NCBI GenBank assembly: GCA_024399135.1
Contig: JAKSHY010000008.1
Location: forward strand, 1 to 64,000
Source: Lachnospiraceae bacterium
Lineage (GTDB): Bacteria > Bacillota > Clostridia > Lachnospirales > Lachnospiraceae
DNA: 64,000 nt
Direction of reading: 5' to 3'
Made by a program: the position numbers and the translations under genes. The first letter of the stretch is position 1. Each line of letters begins with the position of its first letter. Positions 35,321 to 44,999 of this stretch are shown here, one piece after another. Below the pieces are notes generated by a model. It worked only from the letters and a program-made list of their open reading frames with translations. It did no database searches and had not been told where the DNA came from.

Positions 35321-36445
35321 CTAATATTTAACAGGAATAGCAATCTCATATTTTTCAAGCGCTTCTCTAAACACCTTAAAGAATTCCACTATATCTTCTT
35401 CATCTATGGCACCAAGCGCACATAATCTAAAGGTATTAGTAGTTGATATCTTACCAGGATATATAGTGAAACCTCTTTCATAGCAATAATCATGAACCTT
35501 CTCGAAATCCCAGTTAGAATCATTAGGATAAACAGCCGACACTACCAAGCCTGCCTGTTCATCCCTCTTAATCACATCCTTAAATCCAAGTTCATCAAGA
35601 CCTTTATGAATTGCTTCGAATACTCTCGTGTGTCTAGCCCATTTAGCTTCTTCACCTTCTTCGAAATATTCCTTAAGTGCCTGAATAGTTGCATACACTG
35701 TCTGAACTGGTGGAGTAAAATGCATCTCTCCTGTCTTTTCGAAATAATCATACTGTAAGAATAAGTTACAGTAATATGAACGTTTAGGATAGTTCTTAGA
35801 CTCTTCTATTATTGCTGTTCTTCCAACCACGAAAGAAAGTCCTGTCATAGCCATCAGACCCTTTTGGGCTGACGCCATACAGAAGTCTATGTTATCTTCA
35901 TATACATTAATTGGTCGCATTGCATAAGTCGAAGTAGTATCAACTGTGAATATAGCTCCGTATTTATGCGCAAGTGCACCGATTTCTCTAATCGGATTAA
36001 GAATTCCTGTTCCTGTTTCATTATGCGTTGTATGAACAAGAGCTATATCAGGATTATTCTTAAGAATCTCTTCAACCTTAGCCAAATCTGGTCTTTCATC
36101 AACAGGAAACTTAAGGTCAATATGAGGCATTCCATAGAACTCACATATTTCTACAGCTCGTGTTGAATATGCACCATTATTAACAACTAGAATTTTCTTG
36201 CCTTCAGGCAAGAGCGAGTTTAAACACACATCAATATTAATAGTGCCTGAACCACAGAAAAGTACTGAAGTATAATCTTCGTTCTTTCCGTGAACAATTT
36301 TAACCAAATCCTCGCGAAGCCCCTTCATAAGACCTGCGAATTCTTTTTCTCTAGGGCATATATCAGGGACTACCTGTGCCATCTTAACAGTATCAGTTGT
36401 AGTTGATGGACCTGGGTTTAATAATACATTTCTTTTGATATTCAT
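35321..36445 (-). CDS. phnW: 2-aminoethylphosphonate transaminase
   Basis: A 374-aa class V aminotransferase that in a biosynthetic setting converts phosphonoacetaldehyde to 2-aminoethylphosphonate. It starts NVLLNPGPSTTTDTVK, has SVLFCGSGTINIDV, Asp169 in FTVDTTSTYA, and the PLP lysine Lys195 in ASAQKGLMAM. It lies 91 nt upstream of pepM and 3 nt after the fusion gene. The set PepM, Ppd, AEP transaminase and PntC points to AEP as an end product attached to a polymer. Confidence 0.94.
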   Translation of the reverse strand: MNIKRNVLLNPGPSTTTDTVKMAQVVPDICPREKEFAGLMKGLREDLVKIVHGKNEDYTSVLFCGSGTINIDVCLNSLLPEGKKILVVNNGAYSTRAVEICEFYGMPHIDLKFPVDERPDLAKVEEILKNNPDIALVHTTHNETGTGILNPIREIGALAHKYGAIFTVDTTSTYAMRPINVYEDNIDFCMASAQKGLMAMTGLSFVVGRTAIIEESKNYPKRSYYCNLFLQYDYFEKTGEMHFTPPVQTVYATIQALKEYFEEGEEAKWARHTRVFEAIHKGLDELGFKDVIKRDEQAGLVVSAVYPNDSNWDFEKVHDYCYERGFTIYPGKISTTNTFRLCALGAIDEEDIVEFFKVFREALEKYEIAIPVKY

Positions 36446-36448
36446 AAT

Positions 36449-38338
36449 CTATTCCTTTGATTTTTCAATTAATCTCTTAATCAAATATTTTCCACCAACA
36501 CTTCCAGATGATCCAACATTATAAATATACTGGTCACGAAGTGTAGCCATAGATTCTGTTGTGAATCTGTCTTCATTAAAGAGTCTTTCAACAGCTTCTT
36601 TAATATCTGTAATCTTTTCAAGCGAAAGCGATATACCAACCTGATTTCTGGCTTCTATATCAATAGGAACCGTAGATAATTCCTCATAGTCTGGGTTAAC
36701 TATCTTCATTGGTGTATCAATGAACAATACTGGCTTAAGTGTTGAGAATGCATACTCATAAGCAATACTAGACCAGTCTGTAATAAGCATATTCGCCGTG
36801 TATACGGTCTTATTACTTGAAAAATCCTTCTGGAATGTAACCTTACCCTCATACTTAGCAGCAAGCGAATCAATCTTTCCTTCAAAGTGTCTTACATACT
36901 GTGGATGAGGTCTTACCGTAACATCATACTTATCAGTATCAATGTTATCTAAGATATCCTCTATACATGAATCAAGGATATTAGCTTCCTGCCACGATGG
37001 TGCAATTAAGATTGTCTTACGAGCATTGCCATCCGTGGTTTCATTCTTCATTATTTCCTCATAGTTAGCTTTCATGTTATCAATAACTGACGATCCCCAC
37101 TCTATGAGATTCTTCTTAATTGGAACATCGAATTTTTCTTCACGCTCCTTAATTTCTGCCTTATTTTTAGGTCCTGATGTGAAGATAGTATCGAAGTAAT
37201 CTAACGCATTCTTATGGAATGTAAGATTAGAGCTGTTAACATCATGTGGAAGATATACGTACTCAATCTTCTTATCTACGTAAGAACGCTTAAGCTGGAA
37301 ATTCTGAAGATCAGGTGTCGTCATCACCATAATATCAGCTTCCATCTTCATCATAAGAACTATAAGCTTATTATCTCCAATGTAATAAGTTTTGAAATTG
37401 TCCTTAGTTAATTTAAAAATATCATCGTTAGGATCTGAGGTAATATAATGAATCTCAATATCCGTCTTCGCTAAAATATATTCAATCGTGTCTTTAAAAT
37501 ACTTATAGAAACCATTTCTCTCAGAATAGAATACTATCTGCTTATGGCCTTCCTTAAGAAATCTCTTATAGTCAGCCTTCTCCCTTGCTATATCTTCCTT
37601 ACTTCTTGACTTTTTATTAGCCTTAGCATCTGCCTGAAGTTTGCTAAGCTCCTCCTTGGACGCATTTAATTCTTCATAATCAATATGCTTCTTAGGATTA
37701 ATGAAGAAATTAAGTGCATACATCTGAATAATCGAGAAGATATTACCAGCTATCCAATATAGACCAATTCCTGCAGGTACGAACAATCCAAGGTACAATG
37801 ACAATCCAACTGAGATAGTAAGTGTCGTCATCTTGTTCCCCATTCCCTGCTCAGATTGAAGAACGTTGGACATATTCTGCGTAATACACATGATAAGTGC
37901 AGATAATGCTGCCAGCAGTGGAATAATAAGCACTATTCCACCCGACTTAATAGGAATGAGTGAAAGGTCAACTCCGAACCAGTTCATCGCAATCCCTTCA
38001 TCCATAAGCTTATAGATTCCTTCAACTACGCCCATCAAAAGAACAAGCTGTATGATAACCGGAATAAGATCAAGCATTGGATGATACTTATGCTTCTTAT
38101 ACAGCTCATACTGGGCTTCGGAAATCATATCTTTGTCCCCGAAGTACTTAACCTTAAATCTGTTCATTTCAGGATACATCTTAACCATCTTGATGGAATT
38201 AAGCTGTACCATAATAGATACTGGAAGAAGGATTATTTTAGTTAAGAATGTGAATAACCAAATAGCCCATCCATAATTAGTAATAAGCTGATAACAAATT
38301 TTTAAAAGCCATCCAAAAAAGATTCCTAAAAGTTCCAT
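36449..38338 (-). CDS. YidC/Oxa1-like insertase fused to a TagF-like CDP-alcohol phosphotransferase
   Basis: 629 aa in one frame with no sign of error. Residues 1-215 are a YidC2-type insertase: helices near 5-45, the cytoplasmic hairpin with VQLNSIKMVKMYPEMNRFK and LYKKHKYHP, and three later helices. The groove Arg of SpoIIIJ/YidC2 is Lys34 (TKIILLP). A charged linker (220-265) leads to residues 266-629, a glycerophosphotransferase GT-B domain with IAPSWQEANI, VRPHPQYVRH (476-485) and DWSSIAYEYA (521-530). The usual WHGTPLK near the first catalytic His is replaced by YLPHDVNSSN. It precedes phnW by 3 nt, so it may transfer AEP from CMP-AEP, or glycerol phosphate, at the membrane. Confidence 0.88.
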   Translation of the reverse strand: MELLGIFFGWLLKICYQLITNYGWAIWLFTFLTKIILLPVSIMVQLNSIKMVKMYPEMNRFKVKYFGDKDMISEAQYELYKKHKYHPMLDLIPVIIQLVLLMGVVEGIYKLMDEGIAMNWFGVDLSLIPIKSGGIVLIIPLLAALSALIMCITQNMSNVLQSEQGMGNKMTTLTISVGLSLYLGLFVPAGIGLYWIAGNIFSIIQMYALNFFINPKKHIDYEELNASKEELSKLQADAKANKKSRSKEDIAREKADYKRFLKEGHKQIVFYSERNGFYKYFKDTIEYILAKTDIEIHYITSDPNDDIFKLTKDNFKTYYIGDNKLIVLMMKMEADIMVMTTPDLQNFQLKRSYVDKKIEYVYLPHDVNSSNLTFHKNALDYFDTIFTSGPKNKAEIKEREEKFDVPIKKNLIEWGSSVIDNMKANYEEIMKNETTDGNARKTILIAPSWQEANILDSCIEDILDNIDTDKYDVTVRPHPQYVRHFEGKIDSLAAKYEGKVTFQKDFSSNKTVYTANMLITDWSSIAYEYAFSTLKPVLFIDTPMKIVNPDYEELSTVPIDIEARNQVGISLSLEKITDIKEAVERLFNEDRFTTESMATLRDQYIYNVGSSGSVGGKYLIKRLIEKSKE

Positions 38339-38359
38339 GATATTAATATCCTAATCTAA

Positions 38360-38641
38360 TTATTCTTCTACTTTTTCAGCTTCTTCCTCAGAAGTCTCTT
38401 CATCATCTGTGAAGTGAATTTCCTTCTTCTCTTCTGTCTTATTCTTCTTGAAGAAGGCTACAATTTTATGACGGAAAATTGTTAACAATGCGCCAATTGC
38501 AATAACAACACCAGCTACTGCCTGAATAATATAAGTTACAGCTGATGGATCGATATATGCATGAACTGGCTTCATCATCATAATCATTCCACATTCAAAG
38601 AAAAACAAAAAATTAGCTACCCAAAATAATACTTTTTTCAT
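38360..38641 (-). CDS. 93-aa membrane protein heading the AEP operon
   Basis: A small protein with two membrane segments (about 4-27 and 36-58). The first ends in a possible signal-type VHAY. A conserved-looking YIDPSAVTYIIQAVAGVV follows, and the C-terminal third is a charged cytoplasmic tail rich in Lys and then Glu. Similar short proteins occur next to LtaS-like genes in Lachnospiraceae, with unknown function. GCGAGG stands 6 nt before the ATG. It is the first gene of the unit that includes the fusion and AEP genes, 21 nt ahead of the fusion. Confidence 0.72.
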   Translation of the reverse strand: MKKVLFWVANFLFFFECGMIMMMKPVHAYIDPSAVTYIIQAVAGVVIAIGALLTIFRHKIVAFFKKNKTEEKKEIHFTDDEETSEEEAEKVEE

Positions 38642-38686
38642 GATAAACCTCGCTATAATAATAAATAATCCAATAAAATCCCATAT

Positions 38687-38715
38687 ATTCTATCACAAAT
38701 AGAATGTATTTTCTA
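38687..38715 (-). promoter_or_regulatory. probable promoter of the AEP operon
   Basis: On the minus strand TAGAAA (38715-38710), 17 nt and TAGAAT (38692-38687), with TG one base before the -10 (extended -10). It lies 46 nt before the 93-aa gene, in the 125-nt gap after the next LtaS-like gene. The -35 matches the consensus at 4 of 6 positions. Confidence 0.38.
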
Positions 38716-38766
38716 CACTATTAAAAGCACCAAGAAAATAGAGACTGTTATCCCAAAATAACCAAA

Positions 38767-40920
38767 TTACTTACAACGCGAAATTGTTATGCTATTTAAC
38801 TCCAAAGACATCACTCTTGTATCAGTACTGTTCTCATTAATCATTTTAGGTGTTAAAGCCATAGGCATAACTAACCTAACATATAATACATCATTATCTA
38901 TAATGGATTTTGAAACAACATAACTTTGTGCATTATCAGTATCACTATCAAGTCTATGTCCATTTACCCAGACCTTTATCTCTTGATTGTCCCCCAGTAC
39001 TTCACCTATGTCTAATTGCAATTTCAAATCATTCTTTGAATAATTATCTAGTTTTATACAGCAAGTGAATTCTTCTCCTAGAAATATTTTTCCATCATTG
39101 TTAAACGTATTTTCTGGACTTACTTCATTTATATTGATACTTGCATTCTCATTCATGCTCATATCGATATTATAAACATTTATACTATAAGGATTCCAAA
39201 CTTCTGCATCAGAATTACCCGAGAATGCATTTCCAGGAATAACTCTTACATATCCAGACTTAAAATTAACACCTTCACTATTAAACGCTCCTGCCATTTG
39301 ATTTGACGTAGTATATAAGCTTTGTTGCCTGCTATTTTCATCTATATCGTATACAGTAGGTCCCCATACATTCTTTTTCTCACTAGATATTGTTGCAATA
39401 GTCGAATATAGATTGCGTGTGGTTACTGGACTAGAATTATATTGAATAGTTTCATGTCTCTCTTCTGGTCTCTTTATTAATATAGCTGGATTAATTGTAA
39501 TAGCTCTTCCCATTTCCTGCCCATGGTCGCCACATATTACTATTAAAGATTTATCATATATCCCTAACTTCTTCATGCTATCCATGTACTGAATAAGCAT
39601 TCGAATCTGCCCGCTAAAAGCTTGTTCCCATGTCGCAGATTCATCAAACTCTAATTCTTCATTCCACTGTATGGGTAAATGCACTCCGTCCAAATGATAA
39701 TATCTAAATGCTTTATTATATGAAGTTTTAACAGTGTTATCAGCTTCTTTCCAGTAATTATTAAAAGAGCGTGGTTCCGAAAAGTAAATATGATTCTCTC
39801 CTGTTAATCCCAATAGCCATTCAAAATCTGATGTATTAAGCATGAAGTTTGATTTAACAATTTGAGGCGCTCCATACAATGCCGAAAGAGTATATATCTT
39901 TTCTAAATATTTTAACGGCTCTGGAATATAATAAATATCATCGGCCTGCACTATATTTTCGACATATCCCAGTGGTAAGTTCCTTACACAACCTGGTGTA
40001 CAAAAAAATCTAATATCATACCCTATATTCTTTAAGTGTTTATACAATTCTGTATCTTCCCATACACTATCGAAGTATTCCTCTGGATCTTCAATTCCGT
40101 CATATTCACAACCTGTAAGTATAACTGGCATTCCCAATTGAGTTGTGGCTCCTCCCCCCATAGAATCGGTGAATAATGTGAAATCAGACAGCATAGACTC
40201 ATATTCCGAATTGTTCTTAAGATAATCCTCTACTGGATGTCCTCCTATTGAATCTAACACGAACAATATTACGTTCTCTTCTGTTCCCAGCTCGAATTCT
40301 CCTGTAGTTGTTGTTGCAACTATAGGCCTAGAATTCAAACCGTTAATTACTACCATAACGACTAAACTTGTTAATTGCATTGCTGATAATATACAGGCTA
40401 ATATCTTCAAAATCTTGTATTTTTTGACAAATATGATCCCCGAAACTGATAAAATTACGCACCACACTATAACACTAATTGCAACATCAATCGGATAATC
40501 AAAAAAAGAATACTCTCTTCCATTTAATATTGGCATATGAGTATTTAAAAAATTACTCTGAACATAAACTGATAATGTCAAACCAAATATCAATAATCTT
40601 GATATAGTACCTACTTTTGGGTGCATTGCAGCAAGCACAACGCTAAGCCAAATATACACAATAATTGCCGGAATTAAGAGAATTGGGAAAATGTTCCAAA
40701 AAGAAATTAGCATATCCTTGCTATTTGCAAGAAAAAGCGAACACGGCAAATAAATAAGAACCGTAATAACAAAAAAGAATACGACAAAATTATACTTTTT
40801 CACTTCTGCAAAAGTATCTTTGATAGTCGATTTACTAGTCTTTATTTTTCTATATATAATATATGATGCAATAATTAGTGTAGTAATTAAAAATACTGAT
40901 AATAAAAATGTTTTACCCAT
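38767..40920 (-). CDS. LtaS/sulfatase-fold membrane protein 2
   Basis: 717 aa: about six membrane helices (to residue 195), an outer phosphatase-fold domain (215-560) and a C-terminal beta-rich extension not seen in the three paralogs. Asp223 lies in VILFVLDSIGGH, the aligned nucleophile Thr260 in GGATTQLGMPVILTG and the late metal site in VICGDHGQEMG. The shared YVQSNFLNT signature is at 119-127. The ATG at 40920 has GGAG 4 nt before it; the longer frame from a TTG adds 15 residues. The extension may be a glycan-binding domain. Confidence 0.75.
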   Translation of the reverse strand: MGKTFLLSVFLITTLIIASYIIYRKIKTSKSTIKDTFAEVKKYNFVVFFFVITVLIYLPCSLFLANSKDMLISFWNIFPILLIPAIIVYIWLSVVLAAMHPKVGTISRLLIFGLTLSVYVQSNFLNTHMPILNGREYSFFDYPIDVAISVIVWCVILSVSGIIFVKKYKILKILACILSAMQLTSLVVMVVINGLNSRPIVATTTTGEFELGTEENVILFVLDSIGGHPVEDYLKNNSEYESMLSDFTLFTDSMGGGATTQLGMPVILTGCEYDGIEDPEEYFDSVWEDTELYKHLKNIGYDIRFFCTPGCVRNLPLGYVENIVQADDIYYIPEPLKYLEKIYTLSALYGAPQIVKSNFMLNTSDFEWLLGLTGENHIYFSEPRSFNNYWKEADNTVKTSYNKAFRYYHLDGVHLPIQWNEELEFDESATWEQAFSGQIRMLIQYMDSMKKLGIYDKSLIVICGDHGQEMGRAITINPAILIKRPEERHETIQYNSSPVTTRNLYSTIATISSEKKNVWGPTVYDIDENSRQQSLYTTSNQMAGAFNSEGVNFKSGYVRVIPGNAFSGNSDAEVWNPYSINVYNIDMSMNENASININEVSPENTFNNDGKIFLGEEFTCCIKLDNYSKNDLKLQLDIGEVLGDNQEIKVWVNGHRLDSDTDNAQSYVVSKSIIDNDVLYVRLVMPMALTPKMINENSTDTRVMSLELNSITISRCK

Positions 40921-41031
40921 ATCACTCCATAATAAACTTCTAAACAAATTATAAATATACAACACTTTTACTTGTTTTCTTATGATTATTCTGTCAAAAA
41001 TTCAAATCATATCCAGGGTGCATTACAATTC

Positions 41032-41445
41032 CTATGTATTCACAGCTTTCACGTCTTCCGTTATACCAGAGCATCCATATCCTGTATACCACATATAATA
41101 AATATCACCATGATAAACTACCGACGAACGATTAATGTCATCCTCCCATCCTGTTTCCCCATCATTAGTTAGAACAATTTGTAATTCCGTCCAATCTTTA
41201 CCATTCTCACTTTCACATATTGCAATCGCTCTCTGAGGTCTCCACGACAAATACATTCGTAATAATCCATTCTCTAATTTGATAACATCAGCATCAAATA
41301 GCGTCCCTGTGTCTTCATCTCCAATAATTGGATTACCTTCATATTTTGACCAAGTATCAATTATATGCTCTTTTTTATGCGAACACCCAATTAACAATAC
41401 TACTAGCGATGTTGTAATAACTATACTGATTATTCTTTCTTTCAC
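41032..41445 (-). pseudogene. truncated lipoprotein with the start of a five-bladed beta-propeller glycosidase
   Basis: 137 aa. A lipoprotein signal (IVITTSLVVLLIGCSHKK) precedes WSKYEGNPIIG and YLSWRPQRAIAICESENGKDW, which look like the first two blades of GH43/GH130-type beta-propellers. It stops after YYMWYTGYGCSG, far short of the usual 300-350 aa, and no continuation is found in the 66 nt before the next gene. It is therefore a 3'-truncated remnant, unless a stand-alone half-propeller is meant. Confidence 0.55.
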
Positions 41446-41507
41446 GTTTTCCCCTATCTCTTATAAAAATGCATATTCATTTTTGTATATTCATCGATTG
41501 TAGAAAA

Positions 41508-41516
41508 TGATATAAT
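41508..41516 (+). promoter_or_regulatory. extended -10 promoter of the plus-strand islet
   Basis: TGATATAAT is an extended -10 consensus, without a good -35. It ends 7 nt before the ATG of the following gene, so the transcript would start at or next to that ATG. No ribosome binding site lies between them. Confidence 0.5.
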
Positions 41517-41523
41517 CATTTTT

Positions 41524-43065
41524 ATGAAATTAATCGTAACAAAAACCAAGCAAAAAGACAATTATATATCCTACACACCAATTTTCTTCTTTGTTACGTC
41601 ATTTCTAATTCTATTTTTGGGGACAAAATCATCGCCTTATTACATTTATAATAACTGGTGTGATGCTAACAGTTATTTCTCTGTTGGTAAGGCAATGTTC
41701 AACGGACTAGCTCCATACAAGGATATTTTTGACCAGAAAGGGATGTATTTATATTTCTTATATGGATTATGCTACTTAGTTTCCCATACTACCTTCATTG
41801 GTGTTTTCATCATGGAGTTAATAATTGGATTTATTGACATATGGGGGTTATTTAAAATTCTTAAGACGCATCTTTCAGAATCTCTCAGTCTATTCTTAGC
41901 TCCAATATCATTCGCAATTATAGTTTCATCATATAGCTTCTATATGGGTGGTTCTGCGGAAGAATTCTGTCTTCCCCTATACATTTGGGGATTATATCTG
42001 ATACTTGATTATTGTAAGAAAGTATCTTCAGATAACAAATATGTAATGCCTAATAAAATACTAATAACAGGTGGGGTGTTGGCAGGATTGGTTGCTAACA
42101 TTAAATTCACTGGATTAGGATTCTTCTTCGGTTGGATGGCTTATATTTTCTTCATAATTGTTTTAGTTCAGAAACAACTAGTTAAAGCCTTGCAATCTTG
42201 CTTATGGTTCTTACTCGGTATGTTCATTCCCTTCATTCCTTGGATTATTTATTTTGATTTAAAATGCGATTTATATTGGTGGTATTGGGGATATGTGGAT
42301 ATTAATGTATTTTCTTATAGCAATTTGGGAGCCGATGGCCCTGGCATCTTCGAAAGAATATATAATCTTGCCAAGATTGCTTTGTGGACTTTACAGGATA
42401 ATCCAGTATGGTTTATATTGCTAATTATCGGTGTAGGATATAGTATTTTTAGGCTTAGGGTCAAAAGCTACGAAAGACTACTCATCGTTGTTCTATTAGG
42501 CTTTTTATTCCTAGGAATTTATATTGGCGGTTCTAGACTTCCCTATTATGCACTTCCTTTATCAGTATTCAACGTGATTGGATTGCTCCCTATGGGGCTG
42601 GGATTAGAAAAGATAATAAAAAAAATAACTAATCCTTCCTGGATTAGTTCATCTGTATCGATAGTTTTGAGCGCCATTATTTCAATCACTGTAATGTACA
42701 CTCTTTCTATGAATATTCCAGATCATAACCTTAAGAAAGAAGATCATTATCTTACTAAATTCACTGAAATAATCAAAGAATCTAGAATAGAAAACCCTAC
42801 ATTATTAAACATTAACTGTCTGGATGCTGGACTATATACAACTGCAGATATAATTCCTAATTGCCAGTGGTTTCAGACTCAGACCATTAATAGTAATATT
42901 CCATATAATGCTCAGGATAGATATATTAGTGATGGTCTTACTGACTTCGTTATCGCAAGCAAATATTATCCAGTGCATATAGAAGATAACTATAAGCTGG
43001 TAAGTGAACTCCCATGGAGCCAGGAAGGCTATGACATAGTTTATTATTTATTTCAAAAGAAATAG
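41524..43065 (+). CDS. polytopic membrane protein, probable GT-C glycosyltransferase
   Basis: 513 aa with about 11 membrane segments. The first outer loop reads YYIYNNWCDANSYFSVGKAMFNGLAPYKDIFDQKG, with the paired acidic residues and the PYKDIFDQKGMYLY block typical of a GT39-like mannosyltransferase group. A short soluble tail ends the protein. It is one of three plus-strand genes in an otherwise minus-strand locus, and the mRNA may be leaderless. The gene behind it (VOC) is 27 nt away and probably cotranscribed. Confidence 0.78.
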   Translation: MKLIVTKTKQKDNYISYTPIFFFVTSFLILFLGTKSSPYYIYNNWCDANSYFSVGKAMFNGLAPYKDIFDQKGMYLYFLYGLCYLVSHTTFIGVFIMELIIGFIDIWGLFKILKTHLSESLSLFLAPISFAIIVSSYSFYMGGSAEEFCLPLYIWGLYLILDYCKKVSSDNKYVMPNKILITGGVLAGLVANIKFTGLGFFFGWMAYIFFIIVLVQKQLVKALQSCLWFLLGMFIPFIPWIIYFDLKCDLYWWYWGYVDINVFSYSNLGADGPGIFERIYNLAKIALWTLQDNPVWFILLIIGVGYSIFRLRVKSYERLLIVVLLGFLFLGIYIGGSRLPYYALPLSVFNVIGLLPMGLGLEKIIKKITNPSWISSSVSIVLSAIISITVMYTLSMNIPDHNLKKEDHYLTKFTEIIKESRIENPTLLNINCLDAGLYTTADIIPNCQWFQTQTINSNIPYNAQDRYISDGLTDFVIASKYYPVHIEDNYKLVSELPWSQEGYDIVYYLFQKK

Positions 43066-43092
43066 AAAGATATGATTTAAGGAACAAACAAT

Positions 43093-43497
43093 ATGAATAA
43101 CTTAAAAATCCATCACATCGGATATTTAGTAAAAAGAATAGAGAAAGCAATAAAAGCATTTGAAGATTTAGGCTTCGTTGTTGAGAAGCCCTCAAAGATT
43201 GATTCTACAAGAAATGTATCTATAGCATTCCTAATTAAAGATGGGTATAGAATTGAACTTGTGAGCCCTATAAACGAAGAATCTGTTGTCTTCAATCTTC
43301 TTAAAAAATATAAAAATTCCCCTTACCATATCTGCTACGAGTCTGATAAAGGGAATTTTGAACATGATATTGAACTTCTCATCAATCAGGGTTATGTCGC
43401 TATAGATGAGCCAACACCAGCCCCTTGTATTGACGGACGTCGAGTTGTTTTTCTTATGAATCCAAGCCTTGGAATGGTTGAATTGCTTGAATATTAA
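43093..43497 (+). CDS. VOC (glyoxalase-fold) protein
   Basis: 134 aa with two beta-alpha-beta-beta-beta modules: LKIHHIGYLVKRIEKAIKAFEDLGF (first metal His), YRIELVSPI (Glu), YHICYES (second His) and LGMVELLEY (Glu). The metal set H, E, H, E is complete as in methylmalonyl-CoA epimerase-like proteins. Such proteins occur in natural-product and glycan loci, and the reaction cannot be named. Its stop overlaps the stop of the convergent GT-C gene by 4 nt. Confidence 0.85.
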   Translation: MNNLKIHHIGYLVKRIEKAIKAFEDLGFVVEKPSKIDSTRNVSIAFLIKDGYRIELVSPINEESVVFNLLKKYKNSPYHICYESDKGNFEHDIELLINQGYVAIDEPTPAPCIDGRRVVFLMNPSLGMVELLEY

Positions 43498-44918
43498 ATT
43501 GTTTTATTTCCTAAATCTCTTTGATATTTGAGCACCCATACTCTGTGCGCACCGAAATGCTGATTTTCCGTAATCAGTTCTACTTTTGAATTTTCTGATT
43601 CCAATTCATCAATAAACGATTCCGTAATCTCTCTTTCAAAGAATATCAAAAATTCATTATCTATTGATTTATTCATATAATCCAGTATTTCTTCATCTGT
43701 TTCAAGAAAAAGCATACTGTCATCTTTGTCATAATAATACTGATACAATGGGTATGCAATTTGCCAGTCACTAGATATAAGAGTTCCCGAATTATCAATC
43801 AGTCCAGACGTTTTACCCAAAAAATCATCAAGTGCGACAACACATTTTTTCTCGTTAACATTAGCTCTGTAGATTGTCAAAAATCCGGTTGGAATAACTA
43901 ATACCAACGTAATGCACAGCAGAGGCACTTTATATTTCTGTTTAGATATACTATAGCCTAATAAAAGCCATGCAATAACAAAGGATGGATACACGTGCCT
44001 TTTCTCCATTATTGGAGACATTACTACTGAAATTATATATGGAATAAGAATTGTTAATGCTATTCCTGCAATACCAGATATTATCCATATTTTTTCATAC
44101 TGTACCGAGTTTCGCACAATAGTCCATATTGTTAGCAGGACAAACATTGATAACAATACCCACCAAAATTTAGTATCAAATATGAATTTAACGCAGACCC
44201 ATACGTTTGTATATCCTGCTGAATATATTTTCTCTTTCGTATCGGTATAGTGAACAAAGAATGATATTGCCCATGGCAAATATAATCCAATAGTCATCCC
44301 CCAAGATAAAACAAATAATTTAACTCGCTTTCCTTTTTCTTTTATTCCCATAAATAATATAACAACATAAAAAGGAATAACTGTCAGTATACAAAAATAA
44401 TGCGTATATGCTGCAAACAATGAAAATAGAGAGAACAAAGTATAGTTTTTAATATTTGCATCAAGCAATAACTTCCTAAAATACCAATATGATAGCAAGA
44501 TAAACAATGAAGCCCATGAATACATTCTGACTTCAACATTAAAATACATCGAACAATATAGCAAAGATTCACAAACAACTAGAATCGTTGCCGTAATTTC
44601 CCCCAATTCTTTCCATACTATGGTTAATGAGAATATAACAACCAATGCAAAAGGAATAGTAGAAACTACATGATAAACTGTGCCAGAAAAACCAAATATT
44701 GTACAAAATAGTTTAAGAATTAAATAATATAACGGAGGATGAACATCTAATGCAGTACCACTTATCAACCCCATGCAAGATTTCTCCGCGTACATAACAC
44801 TGGCTATCTCATCGCACCACAAGTTATTACTAAAACATTGTGTCAAATTAAGTACGAAACATATCACCGAAAAAACAATCAGTACAATTTTATATATATT
44901 GGTATTTATTCTTTTCAT
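43494..44918 (-). CDS. GT39-like GT-C membrane glycosyltransferase
   Basis: 474 aa, about 11 membrane segments. The first outer loop has NLWCDEIASVMYAEKS (Asp-Glu pair) and then DVHPPLYYLILKLF, the DEx...HPPLYY pattern of ArnT/PMT-type enzymes that use polyprenyl-phosphate sugars. A soluble tail of about 90 aa (with TDEEILDYMNKSID) ends it. AGGGTGA lies before the ATG. It is convergent with the VOC gene and divergent from the reductase gene at 45.0 kb. Confidence 0.85.
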   Translation of the reverse strand: MKRINTNIYKIVLIVFSVICFVLNLTQCFSNNLWCDEIASVMYAEKSCMGLISGTALDVHPPLYYLILKLFCTIFGFSGTVYHVVSTIPFALVVIFSLTIVWKELGEITATILVVCESLLYCSMYFNVEVRMYSWASLFILLSYWYFRKLLLDANIKNYTLFSLFSLFAAYTHYFCILTVIPFYVVILFMGIKEKGKRVKLFVLSWGMTIGLYLPWAISFFVHYTDTKEKIYSAGYTNVWVCVKFIFDTKFWWVLLSMFVLLTIWTIVRNSVQYEKIWIISGIAGIALTILIPYIISVVMSPIMEKRHVYPSFVIAWLLLGYSISKQKYKVPLLCITLVLVIPTGFLTIYRANVNEKKCVVALDDFLGKTSGLIDNSGTLISSDWQIAYPLYQYYYDKDDSMLFLETDEEILDYMNKSIDNEFLIFFEREITESFIDELESENSKVELITENQHFGAHRVWVLKYQRDLGNKTI

Positions 44919-44999
44919 TCCTTGTCACCCTGATATAAATGTTTTAAAATACATATACTACTATACATAATTAGCTAAACATTGTAAATTGGTGAAAAA

